Source of the DNA: Haloferax litoreum
GTDB taxonomy: Archaea > Halobacteriota > Halobacteria > Halobacteriales > Haloferacaceae
DNA: 64,000 nt
Assembly: GCF_009674605.1 (NCBI RefSeq)
Contig: NZ_WKJO01000002.1
Coordinates: 1-64,000 of the forward strand
Reading direction: 5' to 3'
The notes beneath the pieces were generated by a model. It did no database searches. It saw only the letters and a program-made list of their open reading frames with translations, and was not told where the DNA came from. Shown here piece after piece: positions 56,904 through 64,000 of this stretch (positions are counted from its first letter, which is position 1; every line of letters begins with the position of its first letter). The position numbers and the translations under genes were made by a program.

Positions 56904-57758
56904 ATGGCAGCCCTCCAATCATTCGGGACAGCTATTGGTGCAGTCAAACGGAACCCGATTCTGTTTGTCATCGCCGCAGCGTTCAGCCTCCTTCAACTTC
57001 CTGGGCTTGTAGCCCAATCTGTGAGTCCATTCCTCGGAAGCATAGTGTCGCTCGGTTTTAGTGGAATTATGATATTCATCATGCCTTTCTTCTTCGGTGG
57101 AGTCATCGGCATGGCCAACGAGGCAATTGGTGGCCATACCTCGTTCGAGACGCTCATTCGCGAAGGGAAATCCCACTACGTGTCCTTACTCGTCATCTAC
57201 CTCGGTCTGTTCGCACTGAACCTCGTATTCGGGCTCCTCGGCGTCTTCACGGCGGCATTCGGTGGTGCATATATTCTGAGTAGTGGTGCACAACCGAGTC
57301 TCGTCACGATTGCAGTCATCGGCGTAATCGTCTTGGCCATTGTGGTAGTCTACTTAGCGGCCGTGTTTTTCACACAGTTCTTTGGCCACGCCATCGTTAT
57401 CGACGACTTGGGTGCTGTCGATGGGCTCAAGCGAAGTGTGTCGTGTGTTTGGAACAACCTCCTGTCCGTCTTCGGCTACACGATTCTCGTCACTATTGGT
57501 GGTGGTGTTTTTGGTATCATCGGAGGTCTGTTTTCTCTCCTCACTTCGCCAACGTTCCAGAATCAAGGTGCCAGCATGACCAGCGCAGGTGCGGGTTCAG
57601 CTGCGACGCCCTTCCCTGTGAATATCCCATCGATTGGTATCGTTGGAGTTGTTGGACTCGCCGTTGTTTTGCTGGTCTTCAGCGGATTCTTTGGTGGGTT
57701 CTTCGCGGCGTATTCGACAGCATTCTATCGTTCGATACGGCCGGCACGGATGAACTGA
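56904..57758 (+). CDS. DUF7847-like multi-helix membrane protein
   Basis: About 284 residues with six helices. It begins MAALQSFGTAIGAVKRNPILF and has the VDGLKRSVSCVWNNLLSVFGYT segment; both are typical of a large haloarchaeal membrane family (I think DUF7847), function unknown. The ATG at 56904 begins the conserved part; the frame allows 56889. A TATA-like ATTTCTTTA is at about 56872-56880. Confidence 0.72.
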   Translation: MAALQSFGTAIGAVKRNPILFVIAAAFSLLQLPGLVAQSVSPFLGSIVSLGFSGIMIFIMPFFFGGVIGMANEAIGGHTSFETLIREGKSHYVSLLVIYLGLFALNLVFGLLGVFTAAFGGAYILSSGAQPSLVTIAVIGVIVLAIVVVYLAAVFFTQFFGHAIVIDDLGAVDGLKRSVSCVWNNLLSVFGYTILVTIGGGVFGIIGGLFSLLTSPTFQNQGASMTSAGAGSAATPFPVNIPSIGIVGVVGLAVVLLVFSGFFGGFFAAYSTAFYRSIRPARMN

Positions 57759-57836
57759 CTCACCTCGACATGAGGTGTTGTGGACCTTGTCACGAGACTC
57801 AGACAGAGGTGATTTGAACAGAGCACGCTGAGTTGA

Positions 57837-58024
57837 GGACCAATTGCCCCAATCCACTCTCTCGTACGTTCAAGGTTTCCAGTTAGAATCGGCTACCTCT
57901 GGATTGGGTACCTTCTCACCTACGCAATCCACGACGCTCGAAACCTTGTGGTTCGACGTTCGGCTGTCATCGCCGGAATTGTCGTTGTCATCCCAGTTCT
58001 CAACGCCGCCGTGAATCTCTTGTG
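57837..58024 (+). pseudogene. Remnant of a membrane protein gene
   Basis: A 62-codon open stretch without a start codon reads as membrane protein: RIGYLWIGYLLTYAIHDARN, then AVIAGIVVVIPVLNAAVNLL before a stop. The clear hydrophobic segments suggest the tail of a larger gene whose front is gone. The opposite-strand frame here looks like a shadow. Confidence 0.45.
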
Positions 58025-58197
58025 AGAGTTTCACTGGTTTGCAGTCTACTCTCAATATGTGCTCAATGATGTTTCTGTAGGTGTCGAAAATCGAAACGTG
58101 CAATCAACGCAGAGTACACGCTGTAGTCCGCTTATCCATGGTCTGATGAGCAACAACCCGTCATGAGATATTTATCTGGAGACTGTGTGTACCAAAC

Positions 58198-58398
58198 ATG
58201 AACCCACGGTGGATTGCAGTCGCTAGCCTCTCACAAGCTCTTCTACTTGTGACATTTATCTTCGATTACTTGGAAGGGGACTCTACATTATTGATCACGG
58301 CTATCGGTAGCACCACTAGTATTGCTGGTGCTGCGTCATTCGCAATCGCGTATCGACGACAGAAGTCGGGAGACTCACCGTGGACGACTTCCCATTAA
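58198..58398 (+). CDS. Small two-helix membrane protein
   Basis: 66 residues: helices at about 5-22 and 30-50, then a charged tail RRQKSGD. No family recognised. It is preceded by TATA-like GATATTTATCT (58166-58176) at leaderless distance from the ATG. Confidence 0.5.
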   Translation: MNPRWIAVASLSQALLLVTFIFDYLEGDSTLLITAIGSTTSIAGAASFAIAYRRQKSGDSPWTTSH

Positions 58399-58517
58399 CC
58401 AATCCTATCGAATGTACTCCAAAATCTCATGGCTTGTTGAAGTAATCCCTTCACATCGAATTCAGCCAGCCCACTCAGTCCTTTAGATTCAAGTAACGCA
58501 GCTGAGAACTATTCTGT

Positions 58518-58724
58518 GTGAGTATACGCTTTCAGTTCGCTGGGGTTGTAATTTCGATACTCGGAGTTGCATATCTCACCAAGCCAAGGCAGATATACCA
58601 CTTTGGTCTTGATTTCTTACGCGACCCCCAATCGGAGCCGTCTGAGCCCTCTGATATAATCATCTGGCTATACCGATTCATTGGGTTTTGTCTCGTCATC
58701 GTCGGCGTGTCATACATCTCTTGA
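58518..58724 (+). CDS. DUF6199-like small membrane protein
   Basis: 68 residues from a GTG at 58518, with one helix at each end (5-20 and 50-66). The middle, LTKPRQIYHFGLDFLRDPQSEPSEPSD, and then YRFIGFCLVIVGV recall the DUF6199 pattern of small membrane proteins. Function unknown. Confidence 0.45.
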   Translation: MSIRFQFAGVVISILGVAYLTKPRQIYHFGLDFLRDPQSEPSEPSDIIIWLYRFIGFCLVIVGVSYIS

Positions 58725-58829
58725 GCGGATACTGAACAATTCCCTGCATAGCTGGTCTCACTGATGAGGGCGGCACAGAACGAATCTGTTCCAACCGAGA
58801 CTAGGTACTGGTGGGCAATTAGAGAGTGT

Positions 58830-59546
58830 TCAGAACCCTTGTCTCACTAAGAAGAATGAGGTCACAGTGAGAACGAGCAGAACGGCCCATGAGTACTGGA
58901 TGGGCCAGACGAACATCGCACAGAGTGGAATCACCCCGATGAAGAGTGCAGTAACGACGAACCGACCCCACACCCAGTGAGTAGAATTCGTTTCTGATTC
59001 ACCGTGGACCGAAACGTTGTGACGCTGGAGGAACTCTCGAAATTGCGATTCTTTGTCTTGAGGGATGAGAAACGAACTCGGCTTGACGCTGAACGTTTTC
59101 TTGTAGTGTAACCGGACCATGGGCTGGCGAGCAAGTGAGAGAAACTGAGCGGCCTCCACGTCCTCAAGCGGAACAGTTGCTTCCTGGTCACTGCGGAAGA
59201 GTGTCGGGTCACCCATGTGGAACGTGGTCTCGATGCTTCCGTCATCTTGCTCAAATTCGATTGTGGTGTTGATGTACCGCTCAGACATCTGGACGAGGAA
59301 CATCATCATCCCAGCACAGAAGAGGTTGTACGACTCGATGAGGCCGTCATCGAAGAATACGACTCCAGCGAAAAGAACCGCAGGGACGACGGCAAACATA
59401 GACCACCACAACAAACGACCGAAATCAGCGACGTTGAACCAGAGTCGATGAGGGAACCTTTCAAGCCCACTCTGATTCGTCGTCCACGTCGTCACTGTCG
59501 TCGTCTGATTAGTGACGTCTTGTTCATCACTTTGGAGGGCAGACAT
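58830..59546 (-). CDS. Membrane protein with PH-like soluble part
   Basis: 238 residues: two helices (about 45-62 and 72-88), a soluble beta-rich middle (about 95-185; FEQDDGSIETTFHMGD, VPLEDVEAAQFLSLARQP), then two helices at the end (about 195-235). Layout like the bPH-domain membrane proteins. Function unknown. The start ATG at 59546 opens a long polar N-terminus rich in Thr. Confidence 0.6.
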   Translation of the reverse strand: MSALQSDEQDVTNQTTTVTTWTTNQSGLERFPHRLWFNVADFGRLLWWSMFAVVPAVLFAGVVFFDDGLIESYNLFCAGMMMFLVQMSERYINTTIEFEQDDGSIETTFHMGDPTLFRSDQEATVPLEDVEAAQFLSLARQPMVRLHYKKTFSVKPSSFLIPQDKESQFREFLQRHNVSVHGESETNSTHWVWGRFVVTALFIGVIPLCAMFVWPIQYSWAVLLVLTVTSFFLVRQGF

Positions 59547-59643
59547 CTCTGAGATACTCTCTCAACTCTACTGAAATATTCTCGGATATCCCGAAATGCG
59601 TAGTTTTCCACTCAGTCAAACTTCTCGATAGTGACTGTGCACC

Positions 59644-60507
59644 TCAGACAGCCCCAACAGACCGTTTCCGGTCAAGGAGATAGAACGTAGCGGCGAGCCA
59701 GCACACACCGAGGAAACTGAGGGTCTCGACGGGTGCGTCCCATGCGTTAAGCACCGCTGCATAATACCCGAGCATAAACGCGGCGACGGGAGCGCCGACG
59801 TACGCGACAACGTTCGGAACCCACGGTGAATTATTCTCATAGAGTTGTTTTGCATCCTTGTACACTGCAACGAGTAGAAGTATTGCTGCGATGTACGTGA
59901 CCAACAGCAATAAGACACCGAATAGTATCCCAACGCCACTTTGCGGCCTAAGTCCAAAGAAATAGCCAGCCGTCACAGGCACGACAAAGACGTACAGGAC
60001 TACGTATTTCGGCCATTTCGAGCCGCTCGTTCCTCGCCAGTCTTCGTTCGTCGTGTCCTTGACTTCGGTCCGCCACGACCGCACAGCAGCAAGTCGGTCA
60101 CCGATGAAGGCAGCCACACGGACAAACAGTACAACGATGGCAACTCCGAGAACGATCGCGATGGGTGTTCCAACCACGGTGAAGAGCGCTGTTCTGAGGG
60201 AAGACACAGTCAGGGTTGAGAACATCGTGGCGAGATACACGACGACGACCCCAATGGAAGCAGCCAGCCCGGTTCGTGTACTCGCCCGACGTCGACTCGT
60301 TGGTCGACCGTAGTAGAGGTACCCGACGAGAAAGCCAGCGACGATGAACACACCACCAGAGACGGTTCCACCAGCAACTAACGACTCGTCGGTTACTGTT
60401 CGCCACGATAACGGCACGGTGAGGAGTGCCGACACGAGCCCAATCGCCGTGGCGAGCCGAAGCTCCGGCTCAGTCAACTCTCGGTAGATGCGTGTGTGGA
60501 GGGGCAT
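59644..60507 (-). CDS. Multi-helix membrane protein of unknown function
   Basis: 287 residues with about eight helices in two groups, split by a polar loop (about 145-165, RSWRTEVKDTTNEDWRGTSG). The N-terminal half resembles the DUF5518-type haloarchaeal membrane proteins (VSGGVFIVAGFLVGYLYYG). No catalytic motif seen. It has the same strand as the PH-like gene after it. Confidence 0.6.
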   Translation of the reverse strand: MPLHTRIYRELTEPELRLATAIGLVSALLTVPLSWRTVTDESLVAGGTVSGGVFIVAGFLVGYLYYGRPTSRRRASTRTGLAASIGVVVVYLATMFSTLTVSSLRTALFTVVGTPIAIVLGVAIVVLFVRVAAFIGDRLAAVRSWRTEVKDTTNEDWRGTSGSKWPKYVVLYVFVVPVTAGYFFGLRPQSGVGILFGVLLLLVTYIAAILLLVAVYKDAKQLYENNSPWVPNVVAYVGAPVAAFMLGYYAAVLNAWDAPVETLSFLGVCWLAATFYLLDRKRSVGAV

Positions 60508-61501
60508 TTTTCGAATATACTACTCATTGCGATCATAATGAGTGTTGTCAACTATTGTTGATATATCCCGGCTCTCGATTCACGCGGCCTGTTGCGCAAT
60601 AGTGTTGTCGTTCAGCCCAAGATGGCAACGGTTGTGACCCGTAGAACCCGAACGTGTGATGGGGTGGGCGACAAGTATCGATACAACTCACACCCCTGTG
60701 GAGAGTGCGTTGTCTGTTCGCCTCCCATCCGACAAGAACGCCCCTGTTGGTTCTCTCGAACCACGAGGAACATCCGTTTCGCAGTGAACAGTACGCTGAC
60801 AGTCACGACGAAGTCGAGGATGGATAGATAGATGGGTTGATCGACATTCTTGAGGAGAGTTGGATACATGATGGACTTCCCGAAATAACCGGATCGTTCC
60901 ATACGGCGTCCAGTCGATTGGCCACGAAGGCACCGACTTCTAGTAAGGTCTCCTCCAAGCCAATCTCGTCGACGGGGCTGAGACCGCCCTCGCCGACGAA
61001 CTCCGATAGGTTTTGTTCTGTTCAATCTCGAATGAAACAGCCAGTGGGGTTGGACGTGAGACCAAGGACTGGGTCTCAGAGATAGGGCGATTCTATCACG
61101 CTTATTTCACAACGCATAATTATATGACTAAAGACCATTTATAAAAATTATCACACAAATTACTTGAACGAGATTCTTACAATCAGGTCGGTCATGTCGT
61201 ATTCGACTGCGATGGACAACCGGTTATTCGGGTGGTGTATACTTTTGTACGAATAGTACCCTCCTATGGCCGTTGATAATAACTCAAAGGTCACTATTCT
61301 TTGACAAACAGATTTAATCAGTAGATGTTGTGGGGATTTTTGATATTAGGTCAGTGATTTTGGATTAATTTCTTTGATTTGGATAAATAAATCAGCATTT
61401 ACACTTTATTATGGTCGTAGAGCGGAACCCGAACTCTTTGTAAATTTACTACTCTATAATTCTGTCATATGAGCGTCCAAAATACGAGTGGTAACGTGAA
61501 T
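60508..61501. other. Gene-poor region with decayed coding sequence
   Basis: About 1 kb. The first half holds a broken gene (next entry). From about 61090 to 61500 it is strongly AT-rich with no open frames of note, possibly a transcription end for the SMC-like gene and an insertion-prone spacer. Confidence 0.5.
60735..61021 (-). pseudogene. Frameshifted small membrane protein gene
   Basis: On the minus strand one frame from 61021 reads protein-like without a start codon (NLSEFVGEGGLSPVDEIG, then LEETLLEVGAFVANRLDAVW) for about 45 codons. In the next frame the sequence goes on with a hydrophobic segment (DQPIYLSILDFVVTVSVLF, TAKRMFLVVRENQQ). The two parts join well if one base is shifted near 60890. 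Family not recognised. Confidence 0.4.
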
Positions 61502-63457
61502 CTATGCTGGCGAGTACCGCGGATACGAACTGTCGACTGTTTGCGCGTCCTCTTCGAGCAGTGCGACCACGAGATAGTCGGCGTAGTCCGCAAAGTAGTC
61601 CACAAGCCGGGAAATACGGTCAGCGTCTATCGCTTCGAGTGAGTCGAGCACCATGAACGGAACCGTCTCGTAGACGTCGTGGATAAGGTACCCAGCGAGC
61701 GCAAACACGAGACCCGTCACCTCACGTTCTGACTCCGAAAGGTGGGAAACAGCGTCTTCGTAGCTCACTCCCTCTTCGTTTTTCCGAATGACGTGTAGTT
61801 CGAAGAGCGACTTGGTGACTTTCTTGCGACCCTCACGAACGCGTTGCTCTGTGCGCTCGATCCAGATCCGTTCGAGGTTATCGTATTCGAGGGCGTCGAG
61901 GACTTCTCCCATGCGGGTGTTGAACTCTTCGACGGCCTGGGATTCGAGTCGCTCGATTCGCGTTCGGAGTTCTTTGAGTTCCTCGTCGATTTCCTCACGG
62001 GTAGCTTCTAACGCATCGCGCTCATCAAGCTTTGCTTCGATAGACGCAATCTCGTCTTCGACGTCTTCGAGGTCGGAACGAAGTCGCTCGAGGTCGTACT
62101 CGATTTGGTTGGCTTCGCGGTGGAGGTCGAGCAATTCGCCGTGTTCTTCGCTCTCCAACTCGTCGACAGTCTGTTCGAGCGAGTCGATTTCACTTTCGAG
62201 GTCGCTCCGGCGTGCTCTCAGTTCCTCGATGCGTTCTTTACGGGTCTCTCGTTCACTTTCGATATCGGAGAGTCGGCGCTCGATACGATCGCGTTCACGC
62301 TGTTGCTGTGCGTACGTCGATTTCTCGTCTTGAAGCGCCGAAAGCTCCTCCTTGAACGACCGGCTCTCGTCGAGTTTCTCCTCTCGGAGGCTTCGAAGTC
62401 GGTCAATCGTCGATTCGATGTCGTCTTGGTCGACTTCTGACCCGCAGGTCCAACAGACGACCTGCTCGTCGGCAAGGAGTTGGTCGGTGACGCTTCCTCC
62501 ACTCTCGCTCGGTTCTGACCCACGGAGTGCCTCGACAACGTCAGAAGACGTCCCTGAGAGCATCTCTTCATTGAATTGAATGACACTCTGCAGTTCGTTG
62601 ATGGTCGACTGAACCTCTTGTTGCCGCGTGCGGAGTCGGTTAATCTCAGATTCGATTTCACTCACCTGTCCACCAGCGACGTCCGGAAGCTCTTCAGCGT
62701 CCCCCTGCAACTCCTCCTCTTCGGACTTCAGTGCGGCGAGACTCTGCTTTTCAGTCTGGAGACGACGGTCAACGTCGTCAGTCTCACGACGCTTGTCACG
62801 AAGGTCACCGAGTTTCGACTCGAGTTCGCTTTCGGCTTCTTGCTGCTCACTGATTGTTGCATCGTACTCCTCTACCTCACGTTCTTTCTCGGCGAGTTCT
62901 GTCTCTTTGTCTCTGATTTGGTCTTGGAGCTTCGTCCGACGCCGTTCGAGAGTCGGAAGTTTCTCCGAGAGGTTGCTAAGGGTAGAAAGTTCGTTTGATA
63001 TCTCTCTCTTCCGCTGTTGGAGCGAGTTGATTTCTTCGTTGATCGACTCGACGTCGACAGGTCGCATAATGAGGTCTCGGAGATCATCCTCGTTTGCGAC
63101 GGCTCGGCGAGCATCATTCGATTCGAGCAAGAACGCAAAGAGATCAGCGAGTTCTGTGTCGTTGAGAACCGGTTCTCCATCAGTAACTACCGAGTTCCCC
63201 TGGCGTTCGAACGTTCGCGTATACGATTCGTCACCGAAAGTGAGTTCGACATATCCCTCCTCTGCGTCGCCTTTCAACGCGACGTCGTCGCTTCCGTGAG
63301 CAGCCATGATCGATCGAAGCAGCGAGGTTCTGTTCGTTGCATTGCGCCCGGCGAGGAGCGTTACACCCGGCTCAAACGATGTCGAGAGTTCGTCGATGCC
63401 ACCGATATTCTCGACTGAAAGGTGGACTTTCGATTCCGTCGTCTGTTCTGCGTTCAT
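61502..63457 (-). CDS. Archaea-specific SMC-related ATPase with zinc-hook
   Basis: 651 residues. The N-terminal ATPase part (1-130) and C-terminal part (about 545-651) are joined by long coiled coils (about 135-270 and 350-530). A Rad50-like hook CWTC (Cys335, Cys338) lies at the turn. The Walker A is GRNATNRTS (37-45), with Asn-Arg in place of Gly-Lys. The signature is LSESEREVTGLVFALAG, and the Walker B is FMVLDSLEAID with Ser606 after Asp605 instead of Glu. It belongs to the haloarchaeal SMC-related family often found beside rdfA. Because key ATPase residues differ, hydrolysis may be weak or absent. Confidence 0.85.
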   Translation of the reverse strand: MNAEQTTESKVHLSVENIGGIDELSTSFEPGVTLLAGRNATNRTSLLRSIMAAHGSDDVALKGDAEEGYVELTFGDESYTRTFERQGNSVVTDGEPVLNDTELADLFAFLLESNDARRAVANEDDLRDLIMRPVDVESINEEINSLQQRKREISNELSTLSNLSEKLPTLERRRTKLQDQIRDKETELAEKEREVEEYDATISEQQEAESELESKLGDLRDKRRETDDVDRRLQTEKQSLAALKSEEEELQGDAEELPDVAGGQVSEIESEINRLRTRQQEVQSTINELQSVIQFNEEMLSGTSSDVVEALRGSEPSESGGSVTDQLLADEQVVCWTCGSEVDQDDIESTIDRLRSLREEKLDESRSFKEELSALQDEKSTYAQQQRERDRIERRLSDIESERETRKERIEELRARRSDLESEIDSLEQTVDELESEEHGELLDLHREANQIEYDLERLRSDLEDVEDEIASIEAKLDERDALEATREEIDEELKELRTRIERLESQAVEEFNTRMGEVLDALEYDNLERIWIERTEQRVREGRKKVTKSLFELHVIRKNEEGVSYEDAVSHLSESEREVTGLVFALAGYLIHDVYETVPFMVLDSLEAIDADRISRLVDYFADYADYLVVALLEEDAQTVDSSYPRYSPA

Positions 63458-63532
63458 GTAGTGTTGCTCCCGTCACATGCGTATAAAACCAATTGATGAG
63501 TGAGTGACTATATTACAAGTCTAGTATTGTAA

Positions 63533-64000
63533 TTATTGACGGCCGGATTCGGAATTGGTACCACACTCACAACCCCCTCTCGTGAGTAGTTGGATGACCT
63601 CGTATTGGGTACCGCAATCTCGGCAGTATACTTGGGTGTCGATGAGCACGTCGAAGTCGCCGAGTCGAAGTTGGTTCGTGTCTCGGAGCGATTCGAGACT
63701 TCGTTCGGTAACAGCAAGTAATCTCCCCCGAAGCTTCTGGACCGAATCGACGACGCTCTGTATGCGATTTTTCGATTCAGAGTCTTTCGAGACACCACGG
63801 ATTTCAGTGAGATATGTGTACACTGCTTGGTGCGATACAAAGTCTGAGGAGAGTTGGTCGACATCGACTCCCCTGGACTCGAGTGAATTTTTCGCTTGGA
63901 CACGCATCCCCTCAGTAGTGTCGTCGTCCGAGAGAAGTGAATACAGGTTCTCTGCTTCCCCTTTGAGGACTTCACTATCGGTCTCACGTAGTGCCGATTG
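63533..64000 (-). CDS. rdfA: RdfA-like protein (rod-determining factor), 5' end outside window
   Basis: 155 codons plus stop are visible; the frame stays open to the right edge, so the start lies beyond 64000. The inner ATG at 63907 is not the start, because the codons before it read as protein (RETDSEVLKGEAENLYSLLS). The stretch RGVDVDQLSSDFVSHQAVYT is the hallmark of RdfA, a haloarchaeal protein linked to cell shape. The tail has a zinc ribbon (CRDCG, then CECG). It lies 75 bp before the SMC-like gene on the same strand, as in other haloarchaea. Many paralogues exist, so the cell-shape role is not certain for this copy. Confidence 0.75.
   Translation of the reverse strand, partial: QSALRETDSEVLKGEAENLYSLLSDDDTTEGMRVQAKNSLESRGVDVDQLSSDFVSHQAVYTYLTEIRGVSKDSESKNRIQSVVDSVQKLRGRLLAVTERSLESLRDTNQLRLGDFDVLIDTQVYCRDCGTQYEVIQLLTRGGCECGTNSESGRQ

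Noticed and set aside
57870..58103. 77-codon minus-strand frame opposite the membrane protein remnant
   Set aside because: The plus strand reads as hydrophobic helices with family-like composition, so the minus frame is more likely the shadow.

Overview
The window comes from a halophilic archaeon (class Halobacteria, probably the Haloferax/Halogeometricum side). The signs are acidic proteins, high-GC coding with AT-rich promoters, mostly leaderless starts about 25-30 bp after TATA-like boxes, Tat-lipoprotein signals, halocyanin, and haloarchaeal families such as TrmB regulators, archaeal SMC-like proteins and RdfA. Nothing was searched against a database; all names rest on motifs and recall.

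Region 1 (1-17.5 kb) is a denitrification island. It holds a quinol-type nitric oxide reductase broken by a one-base frameshift, a halocyanin, a radical SAM/SPASM-like enzyme, two DUF2249 proteins, a CGCGG-motif peptide that looks like a radical-SAM-modified RiPP precursor, copper nitrite reductase NirK, an unknown protein beside nirK, a cupin, an NnrS/heme-copper-oxidase-like membrane protein and a stand-alone HemA-tail-like protein. Eight copies of a palindrome CGAA-N4-TTCG (two with one mismatch) lie at these promoters. In eight gene-site pairings the gap to the start codon is 38-45 bp; nirK shares one of the sites at 80 bp. This points to one regulon that includes the radical SAM enzyme and the peptide. 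Inserted among these genes are a TetR/alpha-beta hydrolase pair with a repeated promoter element, a HEPN-MNT toxin-antitoxin pair, and EamA and SLC13 transporters.

Region 2 (17.7-38.6 kb) is mixed core and accessory: a saccharopine-dehydrogenase-like enzyme, a DUF2178-XRE pair behind two tandem palindromes, an ABC-2 exporter with a TetR regulator, a 1008-residue two-domain glycosyltransferase, ATP-type PEP carboxykinase, a class V aminotransferase divergent from an AIR-synthase-like protein, KatG, a class I aminotransferase, TrmB, CNNM/CBS and Lrp proteins, and a coiled-coil protein.

Region 3 (39.6-51.5 kb) looks like a glycoside-use locus: a GH3 beta-glucosidase, an FG-GAP/ASPIC protein, a Tat-exported DyP-like peroxidase, and a divergent five-gene Opp/Dpp-type ABC importer.

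Region 4 (52-64 kb) is accessory: an APC transporter fused to two Usp-like domains with a separate UspA protein, then AT-richer sequence with small membrane proteins and gene remnants, and finally an SMC-like ATPase with degenerate nucleotide-binding motifs behind an rdfA-like gene that runs off the right edge.
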